Shown here: positions 26,156 through 35,425 of the stretch, in pieces
Position numbering within the stretch: the stretch's first letter is position 1
Layout of the letters: every line of letters starts with the position of its first letter
From: Halanaerobium praevalens DSM 2228
Lineage (GTDB): Bacteria; Bacillota; Halanaerobiia; Halanaerobiales; Halanaerobiaceae
Reading direction: 5' to 3'
NCBI RefSeq assembly: GCF_000165465.1
Contig: NC_017455.1
Location: 1,984,001 to 2,048,000, forward strand
DNA: 64,000 nucleotides
Made by a program: the position numbers and the translations under genes
Notes under the pieces: generated by a model
Told to the model about the DNA's origin: nothing
Database searches by the model: none
Seen by the model: only the letters and a program-made list of their open reading frames with translations

Positions 26156-27682
26156 TTAATTTCTAATTAAATAATCAAAAGCTGCTAAAGCTGCACTAGC
26201 TCCAGAACCAATTGAAATAACAATTTGTTTATAAATGCTATCTGCACAATCACCAGCTGCAAAAACTCCAGCTAAATTGGTACTCTGATTGGCAGTGGTT
26301 ATAATTTCACCATATTGATTCAGCTCAACTTTATCTTTTAGCCAATCTGTATTTGCTTTTAAACCAATTTGCACAAAAACTCCATCTAAATCAAGTTCTT
26401 GTTTTTGACCACTATCTCTTTCAACATAACTAATAGCATTTACTGTATCTGTTCCCTTAATTTCCTGACAATCTACATTTTTAATTACCTTAAGATTATC
26501 AATCTCTTCTAATCGATTTTGGAGAACCTGATCAGCTTTTAATTCTGGTAGAAATTCTAATAAGGTTACACTCTTAGCAATCCCAGCCAAATCAATTGCT
26601 GCTTCGACTCCAGAATTACCACCTCCGATAACAGCCACATCTTTATCTTCAAACATTGGGCCATCACAGTGAGGACAATAAGCAACTCCTTTATTCTTAA
26701 ACTCAGCTTCACCAGGAATATTAAGTTGGCGCCAGCTTGCTCCAGTAGCAGCAATTAAAGTTTTAGACTTTAAAACTGCTCCACTTTCTAGCTCTAATTC
26801 TACTAATTCATTTTTTTCTAAACTCTTAGCTTTTTGAGATAAAATTAAGTCAATATCATAGTCTTCAATATGTTCTTTAAATTTACTGATTAATTTAGAA
26901 CCCTCTATATTTTTTTGACCAATAAAGTTCTCAATTTCAGCAGTATCTAAAACTTGGCCGCCAAAACGTTCAGCTACAATTGCAGTTTTAATCCCTTTTC
27001 GCGCTGCATAAATAGCAGCACTGGCTGCTGCTGGACCTCCACCGACAATTAAGACATCATAAGGATCTTTCTCATTTAATTCAGAATTATCTATTTTACC
27101 AACTAAATGTTCCAAGATCTTAGTTAAAGTTAAACGACCACTCTTAAAGAATTCTCCATTTAAATAAATTGCTGGTACAGCTAAGATGCTTTTTTCTTCA
27201 ACCTCACCTTTAAAGAAAGCACCATCAATCATTGTATGAGTAATATTGGGGTTAATTATACTCATAATATTTAAAGCTTGTACAACATCAGGACAATTAT
27301 TACAACTTAAGCTAATATAAGTTTCAAAATTATATTCTTGCTCAATATTTTTTATCTGCTTAATTAATTTTGCTTCTACCTTAGGTTCTCGACCACTAGC
27401 CTGCAGTAAAGCTAAAACTAGTGAATTTAATTCATGACCTAAAGGTATACCAGCAAAACTAACACCAGTCTCTTGACCTGCTGCAGTTAAGCTAAAACTA
27501 GGTGTTCTGGCCAGCGAAGTTTCTTTTAGTTCAAGTTTAGAAGAAAGAGAGGCTAATTCTTTTAAAAATGAATGCATTTCTTTAGATTTTTGATCAGAAC
27601 CAATGCTGGCTTTAATTAAAACATTGGCTTCTAATAACTGAAAATATTCTTTTAATTGCTCTTTGATATCTGCCTCTAACAT
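26156..27682 (-). CDS. ahpF: Alkyl hydroperoxide reductase subunit F (NADH:peroxiredoxin reductase)
   Basis: 508 residues, close to the family length. The N-terminal tandem thioredoxin-fold domain has the redox pair in YISLSCNNCPDV (about 131-134). The C-terminal thioredoxin-reductase-like part has FAD motif VGGGPAAASAAIYAARKG, the second disulfide in AYCPHCDGP, the NAD(P) motif AVIGGGNSGVEAAIDLA, and FAD motif GVFAAGDCAD. Electrons pass from NADH via FAD to AhpC, encoded 15 bases upstream. RBS AAGGAG precedes the ATG. Confidence 0.94.
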   Translation of the reverse strand: MLEADIKEQLKEYFQLLEANVLIKASIGSDQKSKEMHSFLKELASLSSKLELKETSLARTPSFSLTAAGQETGVSFAGIPLGHELNSLVLALLQASGREPKVEAKLIKQIKNIEQEYNFETYISLSCNNCPDVVQALNIMSIINPNITHTMIDGAFFKGEVEEKSILAVPAIYLNGEFFKSGRLTLTKILEHLVGKIDNSELNEKDPYDVLIVGGGPAAASAAIYAARKGIKTAIVAERFGGQVLDTAEIENFIGQKNIEGSKLISKFKEHIEDYDIDLILSQKAKSLEKNELVELELESGAVLKSKTLIAATGASWRQLNIPGEAEFKNKGVAYCPHCDGPMFEDKDVAVIGGGNSGVEAAIDLAGIAKSVTLLEFLPELKADQVLQNRLEEIDNLKVIKNVDCQEIKGTDTVNAISYVERDSGQKQELDLDGVFVQIGLKANTDWLKDKVELNQYGEIITTANQSTNLAGVFAAGDCADSIYKQIVISIGSGASAALAAFDYLIRN

Positions 27683-27697
27683 CTTTTAAACAACTCC

Positions 27698-28261
27698 TTA
27701 GATTTTACCTACTAGATCTAGTCCAGGCTTTAAGGTTTTACTTCCTTCTTCCCATTTAGCAGGACATACTTCATCAGGATTATTCCTTACATATTGAGCA
27801 GCTTTAATTTTTCTAACAAGAGCACTAGAGTCTCTGCCTAAGTTACCAGCATTAATCTCTACACCCTGTACTACTCCATCTGGATCAATAATAAAAGTAC
27901 CACGATCTGCTAAACCATCTTCCTCAATTAAAACATCAAAGTTTTCACACAGAGTATGAGATGGATCTCCAACCATTACAAATTCTATTTTTCCAATTGT
28001 GTCAGAATTATCATGCCAAGCTTTGTGAGTAAAGTGAGTATCTGTTGAAACAGAATAAACTTCAACTCCCATTTCTTTTAAAGCATCATATTCATTTTGT
28101 AAATCTTCTAATTCTGTTGGGCAGACAAAAGTAAAGTCAGCTGGATAAAAAACTACTACACTCCACTGTCCTTCAAAGTCTTCCTCTGTAACCTCTAGAA
28201 ATTCTCCGTTCTGATAAGCGTTAGCTTTAAATGGCATTACTTTCTTTCCTACTAATGACAT
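27698..28261 (-). CDS. ahpC: Alkyl hydroperoxide reductase subunit C (2-Cys peroxiredoxin)
   Basis: 187 residues. Peroxidatic Cys47 in [16 protein letters not shown], resolving Cys near 168 in EVCPAKW, and the AhpC C-terminal helix. Reduces H2O2 and organic hydroperoxides; AhpF re-reduces it. Important for an anaerobe meeting oxygen. First gene of ahpCF, with its own strong promoter. Confidence 0.96.
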   Translation of the reverse strand: MSLVGKKVMPFKANAYQNGEFLEVTEEDFEGQWSVVVFYPADFTFVCPTELEDLQNEYDALKEMGVEVYSVSTDTHFTHKAWHDNSDTIGKIEFVMVGDPSHTLCENFDVLIEEDGLADRGTFIIDPDGVVQGVEINAGNLGRDSSALVRKIKAAQYVRNNPDEVCPAKWEEGSKTLKPGLDLVGKI

Positions 28262-28326
28262 AATTTTTTCCTCCTATTGATATATTTTAATGTATTTATT
28301 AAGACTGATTACTGTTATCGATTATT

Positions 28327-28355
28327 ATTATTGCATATCTTTTATTATTTGTCAA
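28327..28355 (-). promoter_or_regulatory. SigA promoter of ahpCF
   Basis: -35 TTGACA (28350-28355), 17 bases, -10 AATAAT (28327-28332) on the minus strand. The AT-rich dyad-like stretch just downstream (TAATAATCGATAACAG) could be a regulator site, but it is a poor match to the PerR box. Confidence 0.7.
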
Positions 28356-28427
28356 GTGAATTTTATCTTTTTTCTGTTTAAAAAAATAAAAAAATCATTT
28401 CATCTGCTAACTATCTCTTTAATTTCC

Positions 28428-28456
28428 TTGCTTTCTCCCTTAAAAATAGATATAAT
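28428..28456 (+). promoter_or_regulatory. SigA promoter of the M23 peptidase-bactofilin operon
   Basis: -35 TTGCTT (28428-28433), 17 bases, -10 TATAAT (28451-28456), about 45 bases before the start codon. Confidence 0.7.
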
Positions 28457-28499
28457 TAAAAAGAGTTTGATTAATTAAAAAATAGGCTGGGTGAACATT

Positions 28500-29486
28500 A
28501 TGAAAGAAAAAATAAAAAACTTTTTATTACAAAAGTTTCATTTAAAAATAGTTCCAGATTCAGCAGAGAAAAATATTAAAACTTTTTCTTTAACTGCTCT
28601 TTACCCTGTTTTAGGAATTTTGATCTTAATTTTAATTTTAACTTCTTTATTTATAGGTCTTGGCACTTACAAAATAAAATATGATTCTACTCAAAATCAG
28701 ATTAAAGAAGCCGAAAGTACTGCTGCCAAAAATAAGTTTCTCAAAAAAGAATTAGTTAAATTAAAATCTGATACAGATAAGCTCAGAAATTCATTGGTGA
28801 TGTTAAATGAATATCAGCATAATGTTTATCAATTACTTAAAAATGAAGATTTTGATATTAAAGAAGAAGATTTTAAGCTTAAAGACTTAGAACTTAAAAA
28901 TTTAGATAAACCAGATTTACCCCAAGGTGGAGTTTTTAAAAGTTATGAAATTAAAAATCAAGCAGATTTAATCAATAATATAAAAATGAACTTATCTTTA
29001 CTTAAAAAAGAAATACCTGTCCATAATAAAAGATTAGCTAAATTTGAACATAAAATAGAAGAACAAAAAATAAAAAATAGAGCTAGACCAAGTATTTGGC
29101 CTTTAGCCGATAATGGTGATGGCTATATTTCTTCTCATTTCGGACCCCGAAGTGACCCTAAATCTCATCAAAATGCTTTTCATGAAGGCCTTGATGTTGC
29201 TGTTTGGTACAATACACCTGTTTTAGCAGCTGCTTATGGGAAAGTTACTCATGTTGGTTGGAAAGGAGGTTATGGTAGAGCAGTTATTATTGACCATGGT
29301 CAAGGATATAAAACTCTCTACGGTCACTTAAATGGTTATAAAGTTAAAAAAGGAGATTATGTTAAAAGAGGAGATACAATTGCTTTAACTGGTAATTCAG
29401 GTCGTAGTACAGGACCACATCTCCATTATGAAGTATTGGTAAACTCTAAACCTAAAAACCCGTTAGATTACATAGGAGGAAGATAA
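28500..29486 (+). CDS. Membrane-anchored M23 (LytM) murein endopeptidase
   Basis: 328 residues from ATG 28500. A cytoplasmic tail, one membrane helix (VLGILILILILTSLFIGLGTY, about 36-56), a coiled-coil stalk (about 60-200), and the LytM domain with zinc ligands in SSHFGPRSDP, FHEGLDVAV and GPHLHYEV. All catalytic His/Asp positions appear present, so it should cut peptidoglycan cross-bridges. Stop TAA is directly followed by the bactofilin ATG. Bactofilins in several bacteria recruit M23 enzymes to shape the wall, so a functional pair is likely. Confidence 0.9.
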   Translation: MKEKIKNFLLQKFHLKIVPDSAEKNIKTFSLTALYPVLGILILILILTSLFIGLGTYKIKYDSTQNQIKEAESTAAKNKFLKKELVKLKSDTDKLRNSLVMLNEYQHNVYQLLKNEDFDIKEEDFKLKDLELKNLDKPDLPQGGVFKSYEIKNQADLINNIKMNLSLLKKEIPVHNKRLAKFEHKIEEQKIKNRARPSIWPLADNGDGYISSHFGPRSDPKSHQNAFHEGLDVAVWYNTPVLAAAYGKVTHVGWKGGYGRAVIIDHGQGYKTLYGHLNGYKVKKGDYVKRGDTIALTGNSGRSTGPHLHYEVLVNSKPKNPLDYIGGR

Positions 29487-29918
29487 ATGTTTAATAGTTC
29501 TAAAAATGAAGAAAATAAAACACAAAGCAAAGAAATAGAAAGCATTATTGGCAAAGGAGCAAAAATAACTGGAGAATTAGTTACTTCTAATTCAGTTAGA
29601 GTTGAAGGAAAAATAGATGGTTCAATTGAATCAAAATCAACTTTAGTAATTGGTAAAGAAGCTTTAATAAAAAATAAAGTTCAAGCTAAAAATATAACTA
29701 TTGCTGGTCAAGTTGAAGGAGAAATTATAGCTCATAATAAAGTAGAACTACTCCAAACTGCTAAAGTTAATGCTGATATTAGTACCAAATCTTTAAAAAT
29801 AGAAGAAGGAGCTGTTTTTAATGGCTCTAGCAAATCACTAACTGAGCATAAAACAGCAAAAATTAATCAAAAAGATAAAAAACAAAAAACAAAAAGTAAC
29901 AATAAAAATAAGAAATAA
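29487..29918 (+). CDS. Bactofilin (DUF583 cytoskeletal protein)
   Basis: 143 residues. The central right-handed beta-helix (about 20-110) is marked by repeating G/V/I positions: IIGKGAKITGELVTSNSVRVEGKIDGSI (region 21-48), then LVIGKEALIKNKVQAKNITIAGQVEGEI. The C-terminal tail is basic (KINQKDKKQKTKSNNKNKK) and may bind membrane or nucleic acid. Polymerises without nucleotide and scaffolds wall enzymes. The AGGAGGAAG site lies inside the end of the M23 gene. Confidence 0.92.
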   Translation: MFNSSKNEENKTQSKEIESIIGKGAKITGELVTSNSVRVEGKIDGSIESKSTLVIGKEALIKNKVQAKNITIAGQVEGEIIAHNKVELLQTAKVNADISTKSLKIEEGAVFNGSSKSLTEHKTAKINQKDKKQKTKSNNKNKK

Positions 29919-29923
29919 AAGCA

Positions 29924-29956
29924 AAAAAACGCTAACAATTAAGTTAGCGTTTTTTA
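29924..29956. terminator. Bidirectional terminator
   Basis: AACGCTAAC / GTTAGCGTT with T-runs on both sides, between the converging bactofilin and sodium:alanine symporter genes. Confidence 0.9.
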
Positions 29957-29988
29957 TATGTAACAAATATTATTTTTAATTAAAAAAT

Positions 29989-31401
29989 TTAATCCCAACA
30001 CTCAACTTCAGCTGTTTCAGAAATTGTATCCTTTTTAAAAACAGGATTTTTGCCTAGTTTTTTCTGATCTGCATAGTCTTTAAGTACTTTAGCAGCTATA
30101 GGAGCTAAGAAAGTAATTGCAATTAAATTAACAAAAGCCATTAAACCCATTGATAAATCTGCCATATTCCAAACTAAATTAATTTTAGAAACAGAACCAA
30201 ATAAAACCATAGCTAAAACAGCAATTCGATAAACAATCAACCAATTATTACTTATATTACCAAATTTAATATTTGTTTCACCATAAACATAATTTCCTAA
30301 AATGGAACTAAAAGCAAATAATAAAATAGCTATAGCTACAAAAATATCTGCCCAAGGACCAACAGTTTTGGTTAAAGCTAATTGAGTTAATTGAATCCCT
30401 TCTAAACCAGTTTCAGTATAAACTCCAGAAATTATAATTACAAAAGCAGTAGCACTACAGATTAAAATCGTATCAGTAAAAACTGCTAAAGTTTGAACTA
30501 ATCCCTGTTTAACTGGGTGAGTAACTTCTGCGGTAGCAGCTGCATTAGGAGCACTACCCATTCCAGCTTCATTTGAGAAAAGACCTCTTTTAATTCCCAT
30601 CATAATAGTAGCACCTAAACCACCACCAATAGCTTCATTTAAACCAAAAGCATTACTGAAAATTAATGAAAAAACTTCTGGAACAGCAGATAAATTCTTG
30701 AAAACTACAATTAGAGCTATGATTAAATAACCAATTGCCATAATAGGTACTATTTTTTCAACTGTCCTGGCAATTCTTTTAACTCCACCAAAAATTATAA
30801 TTGCTACAAAAGCAGATAATACAATTCCTACTCCAAAACGACTAAAACCAAAAGCTTCTTCAAAAGCAAAAGTAATAGTATTAGCTTGAACTGCATTAAA
30901 AACTAAACCAAAAGAAAAGGTTAATAAAACTGAAAATAAAATTCCCATCCATTTTTGATTTAAAGCCTGATCCATATAATAGGCAGGTCCACCCCGATAA
31001 TTTCCGTTTTCATCCTTAATCTTATATACCTGGGCCAGAGTAGATTCAATAAAACCAGAAGCAGCTCCAATTAAAGCAACTACCCACATCCAAAAAACTG
31101 CCCCTGGACCTCCAACAGCAATAGCAATTGCTACTCCTGCCAAGTTACCAGTTCCCACTCGAGAAGCAATAGTAACACAAAAAGCCTGAAAAGATGAAAC
31201 TTGATCCCCCAGTTCTTGACCAGAAACAGAACTAACAGCTTTTTCACTTAAGAGAGTAATCATCTCTTTTATAAATCTAAACTGAACAAATTTAGTTTTA
31301 AAAGTAAAATAAAGTCCTAAACCTAAGAGCATATAAACTAAGGCATAAGACCAAACTATTTTGTTCCCCCAGCCTATAATATTTTCTAAAACAGCTAACA
31401 T
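29989..31401 (-). CDS. alsT: Sodium:alanine/glycine symporter (AgcS family)
   Basis: 470 residues from ATG 31401 (AGGAG 8 bases upstream; the GTG at 31410 is too close to it). About 10-11 membrane helices and family signatures: SSFQAFCVTIASRVGTGNLAGVAIA (region 67-91), GGPGAVFWMWVVAL, FSNEAGMGSAPNAAA. Takes up Ala, Gly or Gln with Na+. Its position downstream of glutaminase makes glutamine transport plausible, since AgcS members in Firmicutes near glsA are often glutamine carriers. Confidence 0.9.
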   Translation of the reverse strand: MLAVLENIIGWGNKIVWSYALVYMLLGLGLYFTFKTKFVQFRFIKEMITLLSEKAVSSVSGQELGDQVSSFQAFCVTIASRVGTGNLAGVAIAIAVGGPGAVFWMWVVALIGAASGFIESTLAQVYKIKDENGNYRGGPAYYMDQALNQKWMGILFSVLLTFSFGLVFNAVQANTITFAFEEAFGFSRFGVGIVLSAFVAIIIFGGVKRIARTVEKIVPIMAIGYLIIALIVVFKNLSAVPEVFSLIFSNAFGLNEAIGGGLGATIMMGIKRGLFSNEAGMGSAPNAAATAEVTHPVKQGLVQTLAVFTDTILICSATAFVIIISGVYTETGLEGIQLTQLALTKTVGPWADIFVAIAILLFAFSSILGNYVYGETNIKFGNISNNWLIVYRIAVLAMVLFGSVSKINLVWNMADLSMGLMAFVNLIAITFLAPIAAKVLKDYADQKKLGKNPVFKKDTISETAEVECWD

Positions 31402-31459
31402 CTTATCCACTCCTCTATAATATTAATCTTCTTAAAATTACTCTAAAATACTTTCTAAC

Positions 31460-32410
31460 TTATAAAATACTTAAATCTAAAGCCTGAGCCAAATTTTCTA
31501 AAATTTTGAGACCTGTAATACTATTTCCATTGGCATCTAAAGCAGGACCAAAAGTCCCAATTCCAAATTTACCTGGAACAATAGCTAACATTCCACCACC
31601 AACACCACTTTTGGCTGGCAGCCCAACTTTAACAGCAAATTCGCCTGATTCATTATATAAACCACAAGTCACCATCAAAGCACGTACTAATTTAACTATA
31701 GCTGCTGGAACAATTTGCTCTTTAGTTTCATAATCTACTCCATCATTGGCCAGTATAGCTCCTAAACTTGCTAATTCTTTTGCTGTAACTAAAATAGAAC
31801 ACTGCCTAAAATATAAATCAAGTGCTGCTTCCACCTCCCCTTCAATAATGTTTTTTTCCTTCATATAATAAGCTAAAGTTCTATTTCGAATTCCAGTTCT
31901 TTTTTCTGATAAATATACTCGCTCATCTAATTCTAAGTTATCACTTTTAGTAATTTTTTTAAAAAAATTCATTATTCTTGCAAATTTAATTTGAGGGCTA
32001 TCACCTTTAATCATCGAAGTTACAGCTATTGCTCCAGCATTAATCATCGGATTAAAAGGTTTATTACAGCAATTAATACTTTCAATTGCATTATAAGATT
32101 TACCTGAAGGCTCCATCCCTACCTTTTTAAAAACAGCATCTCTTCCATTATCTAATAAAGCTAAAATTAAAGTAATAATTTTAGAAATACTCTGGATAGT
32201 AAATCTAGTCTGATAAGCACCTGCATTAAACGATTCTCCTTTAATTGTCCAGATACTCAAACCAACTTGAGTAGGATCTGCCTCAGTTAAAACAGGAATA
32301 TAGCTTGCCAAATTACCTAATTTAGCATAATGCCTATTATTTTCAACCACTTCTTCTACTTTTTGCTGTAATTGCTCTTTATTTTTAGAAATTAAGCTAT
32401 TATATAGCAT
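31460..32410 (-). CDS. glsA: Glutaminase
   Basis: 316 residues, the usual length of the serine-dependent beta-lactamase-fold glutaminase. Motifs: nucleophile SxxK in TIQSISKIITL (about 76-86), FNPMINAGAIAV, and the C-terminal SGVGGGMLAIVPGKFGIGTFGPALD (region 267-291). Hydrolyses glutamine to glutamate and ammonia, feeding the glutamate fermentation pathway encoded upstream. RBS GGAGGCCAGT. It probably forms an operon with the symporter gene 58 bases downstream. Confidence 0.95.
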   Translation of the reverse strand: MLYNSLISKNKEQLQQKVEEVVENNRHYAKLGNLASYIPVLTEADPTQVGLSIWTIKGESFNAGAYQTRFTIQSISKIITLILALLDNGRDAVFKKVGMEPSGKSYNAIESINCCNKPFNPMINAGAIAVTSMIKGDSPQIKFARIMNFFKKITKSDNLELDERVYLSEKRTGIRNRTLAYYMKEKNIIEGEVEAALDLYFRQCSILVTAKELASLGAILANDGVDYETKEQIVPAAIVKLVRALMVTCGLYNESGEFAVKVGLPAKSGVGGGMLAIVPGKFGIGTFGPALDANGNSITGLKILENLAQALDLSIL

Positions 32411-32500
32411 ACTGGCCTCCTTTATTTTATCATAATTCAGTCTAATTTTAAAATTTTAACTTAACTGCACCTAAATTTAGCTTATTTTTTCAGAAAAAAA

Positions 32501-32539
32501 TAGTGTCAGGAATCTTAATTAATTTTAAGCCTGACACTA
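32501..32539 (-). terminator. Terminator of the fumAB-gltS operon
   Basis: TAGTGTCAGG / CCTGACACTA with a 19-base loop, then ATTTTTTTCTG on the minus strand. Confidence 0.88.
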
Positions 32540-32582
32540 ATTAAAACAATTTAATTAAAAGCATTTTTATTACCTAAATAAT

Positions 32583-33770
32583 TTAAGCAATTAAATTTGC
32601 AACTGTAGTAATAATTATAGCATTTGTAAAGTCAATTAAAAAAGCTCCAACTATTGGTAAAACAAAAAATGCCCTTGGCGCAGAACCAAATTTATCAACT
32701 AGAGCTTCCATATTAGCTACTCCATTCGGGGTTGCTCCCATACCAAAACCACAAATACCACCAGATAAAACAGCTCCATCATAATCTTTATTCATTAGTT
32801 TGAATACAACAAAATAAGCCATTAAAGCCATAAAAATCGCTTGAGCTATTAAAATAATAAGCATTGGTCCTGCTATATCAGCAAGTTCCCATAAACGCAA
32901 GCTCATCAAAGCCATTGACAAAAAGATATTAAGTCCAATACTACCAATTAAATTATTAGCTTTGCTATTTATTTCCCATTTACCAGTTGCTTCTCCTAAA
33001 TTAAGTATTAAAGCAGCAATAATCATTGCACTTATGTAAGCAGGTAAAGTAAAATTTAAACTATCAAAGAATTTTTCAACTACAGAACCAAAACTCATAG
33101 CAATTAAAATTACCATAAAAGTTTTAAAAATACTTTGGTAATTTAATCTTTCTTCTTGCTCACCCTTCTGCTTATTCTCATATTGCTCAGGCTGAGGATT
33201 TAAATTGTTTTTTTCAATTAATTTTTTACCAATTGGACCTCCAATTAAACCACCAATAACAAGGCCAAAGGTTGCAGCTGCCATTGCTGCTGTCAAAGCA
33301 CCCTCAATTCCATACTGCTGTTCAAATAGCTGCCCAAAAGCTGCTCCAGTTCCATGACCACCAATCATCGAAATAGAACCAGAAAGTAGAGCCATTAAAG
33401 GATTAATATGCAGTATTTTAGAAAGCACTATCGAAATAGCATTTTGACCAAGAGCTATAAAAGTTGCCACAAGCCAAAATAAAGCTACCTGAATCCCTCC
33501 TTTTTTTACTAACTCTAAACTAGCACCTAAGCCTACAGTAGTAAAGAAGACAATCATTGCTGGACTTTGTAAACTAGTATCAAAATTTAAAAATAAAACT
33601 CCACTTTCTCTCATAATTAAATTTAAGAAAGCAAATAAAATACCCCCAATAACTGGAGCCGGTATACAAAACCTATCCAGAAAATCAACTTTAGATCTGA
33701 CCCAGTTCCCAAAATAATAAATCACAACTGCCAAAGTAATTGTTTGAATCATGTCTAAATTTATTTCCAT
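32583..33770 (-). CDS. gltS: Sodium/glutamate symporter
   Basis: 395 residues from ATG 33770; a GTG 12 bases upstream is in frame but sits against the AGGAG site. GltS (ESS family) with two inverted repeats of membrane helices. Signatures: PAPVIGGILFAFLN, GGHGTGAAFG, an asymmetric cytoplasmic loop (KKLIEKNNLNPQPEQYENKQ, about 187-206), and the second-half GGICGFGMGATPNGVANM. Imports glutamate with Na+. It is 37 bases after fumB in the sigma-54-type operon, so substrate uptake is regulated with the catabolic enzymes. Confidence 0.93.
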   Translation of the reverse strand: MEINLDMIQTITLAVVIYYFGNWVRSKVDFLDRFCIPAPVIGGILFAFLNLIMRESGVLFLNFDTSLQSPAMIVFFTTVGLGASLELVKKGGIQVALFWLVATFIALGQNAISIVLSKILHINPLMALLSGSISMIGGHGTGAAFGQLFEQQYGIEGALTAAMAAATFGLVIGGLIGGPIGKKLIEKNNLNPQPEQYENKQKGEQEERLNYQSIFKTFMVILIAMSFGSVVEKFFDSLNFTLPAYISAMIIAALILNLGEATGKWEINSKANNLIGSIGLNIFLSMALMSLRLWELADIAGPMLIILIAQAIFMALMAYFVVFKLMNKDYDGAVLSGGICGFGMGATPNGVANMEALVDKFGSAPRAFFVLPIVGAFLIDFTNAIIITTVANLIA

Positions 33771-33807
33771 AAATACCACCACTCCTATTTAAGTTTTTTT
33801 AAGATAA

Positions 33808-34347
33808 TCAGCTATCCCCCTTTTGATATAAATTATTAGCTTCTGCATCAATTACAACTGTTGCTGGAAAATCTTCTACTTCTAATTTTCTCACAGCTTC
33901 TGCCCCTAAATCTTCATAGGCAATAATTTCAGCTTTTTTTATTCTCTGGGCAATTAAAGCTGCTGCTCCACCAGTAGCTGCAAAATAAACTGCTCCTTCT
34001 GCCTGCATAGTATCAATAACTTCTTGGTTTCTTAAACCTTTACCAATCATTCCCTTTAAACCTTCTTTAATAAAAGCTGGAGCAAAAGGATCCATTCTAT
34101 AACTTGTTGTTGGTCCAGCCGAACCTATTGCCTGACCAGGTTTAGCAGGAGCAGGTCCTACATAGTAAATTATCTGATTTTTCAAAGCAAAAGGTAATTC
34201 TTCTCCTTTTTCTAAACTAGCTAACATTCTAGCATGAGCAGCATCTCTTGCAGTATAAATTGTACCACTAATTAAAACACTATCTCCTGCTTTTAATTCC
34301 TTAACTTTTTCTAAAGTTAAGGGAGTTTGTATTTTTACCTTACTCAT
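33808..34347 (-). CDS. Class I fumarase/mesaconase, beta subunit
   Basis: 179 residues, C-terminal half of the two-subunit iron-sulfur hydro-lyases. Motifs: GDSVLISGTIYTARDAAHARM, YYVGPAPAKPGQAIGSAGPTTSYRMD (region 66-91), KGLRNQEVIDTM and AVYFAATGGAAALIA. With the alpha subunit it hydrates fumarate to malate; given the methylaspartate pathway here, mesaconate to (S)-citramalate is the more likely reaction. Twelve bases after the alpha gene; GGAGC upstream of the ATG. Confidence 0.9.
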   Translation of the reverse strand: MSKVKIQTPLTLEKVKELKAGDSVLISGTIYTARDAAHARMLASLEKGEELPFALKNQIIYYVGPAPAKPGQAIGSAGPTTSYRMDPFAPAFIKEGLKGMIGKGLRNQEVIDTMQAEGAVYFAATGGAAALIAQRIKKAEIIAYEDLGAEAVRKLEVEDFPATVVIDAEANNLYQKGDS

Positions 34348-34359
34348 TTTATCAGCTCC

Positions 34360-35202
34360 TTAAGCTAAAATTCTTGTTTGGTGTCTTGTAACATGACAAC
34401 TAATATTAACAGCAACTGGTAAACCAGCAATATGAGTTGGATATTTTTCTATTTTAACATCTAAAGCTGTAGTTAAACCACCTAAACCTTGGGGACCAAC
34501 ATCTAATTGATTTACTTCTTTTAATAATTGTTTTTCCAAAGCAGCTGTTTTCGGATCAGGATTTCTAGCTCCTACTTTTCTTAATAAAGATTTTTTAGCA
34601 ATTAAAGCAGCTTTTTCAAAAGTACCACCAATTCCCACTCCTACAATAATTGGAGGACAAGGATTTGGACCTGCTTCAGCAACTGTTTTTAAGACAAATT
34701 CTTTAACTCCTTCAACTCCAGCAGTTGGTTTTAACATTTTAATCTGACTCATATTTTCACTACCAAATCCTTTTGGAGCCACAGTTATTTTTAAGCCATC
34801 CCCAGCCACAATTTCTGCATGAATAACAGCTGGTGTATTATCTTTAGTATTTTCTCTATCTAATGGGTCACTTACAACTGACTTTCTTAAATAACCTTCT
34901 TTATAACCTTTAGCAACTCCTTGGTTAATAGCTGAGTAAAGCTCTCCACCTTCAATTACAGCATCTTGACCTAATTCTACGAAAACAACAGTCATTCCTG
35001 TATCCTGACAAATAGGTACTCGTTCTTTTTTAGCAATTTTAGCATTTTCAATTAACTGTTCTAAAATATTTTTTGCGACCTCAGATTCTTCTTTAGCTAA
35101 AGCTTCTTTATAACTTTGAACAATATCATCACCTAAATTATAATTAGCTTCCATACACATTTCAGCTACTTTATTTGTAATTTCTGCAGCTTTTATTCCC
35201 AT
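34360..35202 (-). CDS. Class I fumarase/mesaconase, alpha subunit
   Basis: 280 residues, carrying the [4Fe-4S] cluster ligands: VPICQDTGMTVVF, GPNPCPPIIVGVGIGGTFE, and the C-terminal ISCHVTRH. These three cysteines are the set expected for the family. Together with the beta subunit it is the candidate mesaconate hydratase of the methylaspartate route of glutamate fermentation. First gene of fumA-fumB-gltS, 36 bases after a good -24/-12 promoter. RBS AGGAGGG. Confidence 0.9.
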   Translation of the reverse strand: MGIKAAEITNKVAEMCMEANYNLGDDIVQSYKEALAKEESEVAKNILEQLIENAKIAKKERVPICQDTGMTVVFVELGQDAVIEGGELYSAINQGVAKGYKEGYLRKSVVSDPLDRENTKDNTPAVIHAEIVAGDGLKITVAPKGFGSENMSQIKMLKPTAGVEGVKEFVLKTVAEAGPNPCPPIIVGVGIGGTFEKAALIAKKSLLRKVGARNPDPKTAALEKQLLKEVNQLDVGPQGLGGLTTALDVKIEKYPTHIAGLPVAVNISCHVTRHQTRILA

Positions 35203-35238
35203 TTTTTTCCCTCCTAATAATAATTCACTTATATATTA

Positions 35239-35255
35239 TGCAGATCTCATTCCAT
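35239..35255 (-). promoter_or_regulatory. Sigma-54 (-24/-12) promoter of fumAB-gltS
   Basis: Minus strand ATGGAATGAGATCTGCA: GG and GC dinucleotides separated by exactly 10 bases, with the T-x-GC-A of the -12 element. Predicted start about 25 bases before the alpha-subunit ATG. Confidence 0.65.
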
Positions 35256-35271
35256 AAATCTAAAAAATAAA

Positions 35272-35299
35272 AATATTTAGAATTATTATCCTAAATATT
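35272..35299. promoter_or_regulatory. Inverted repeat upstream of the fumAB promoter
   Basis: AATATTTAG and CTAAATATT separated by 10 bases, 17 bases upstream of the -24 element. Possible activator or IHF-type site; AT-richness makes chance more likely. Confidence 0.35.
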
Positions 35300-35404
35300 A
35301 GTGTTTAATCATTTATTAATTTTTTTAAAACTTATTTTTAGAATAATAGACTCCAAAAAAAGATCAATAATTTGGTTAATAAAAGTTAAATAGGCTCTTA
35401 ACTT

Positions 35405-35422
35405 AACCCATTAAACCCATTA
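35405..35422. promoter_or_regulatory. Candidate enhancer: tandem ACCCATTA repeats
   Basis: AACCCATTAAACCCATTA, two copies of the same 8-mer spaced 8-9 bases, about 150 bases upstream of the -24 element. A closely similar pair lies upstream of the glmS sigma-54 promoter (44241-44257). Distance and duplication suit an activator binding site. Confidence 0.5.
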
Positions 35423-35425
35423 TTT

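Noticed and set aside
26566-26754. Minus-strand ORF inside ahpF in another frame
   Set aside because: Fully inside an intact, clearly recognised gene; composition is low complexity.
28300-28345. PerR box upstream of ahpC
   Set aside because: The TTATCGATTATTATTATT stretch lacks the symmetric TTATAATnATTATAA pattern; general AT-richness explains it.
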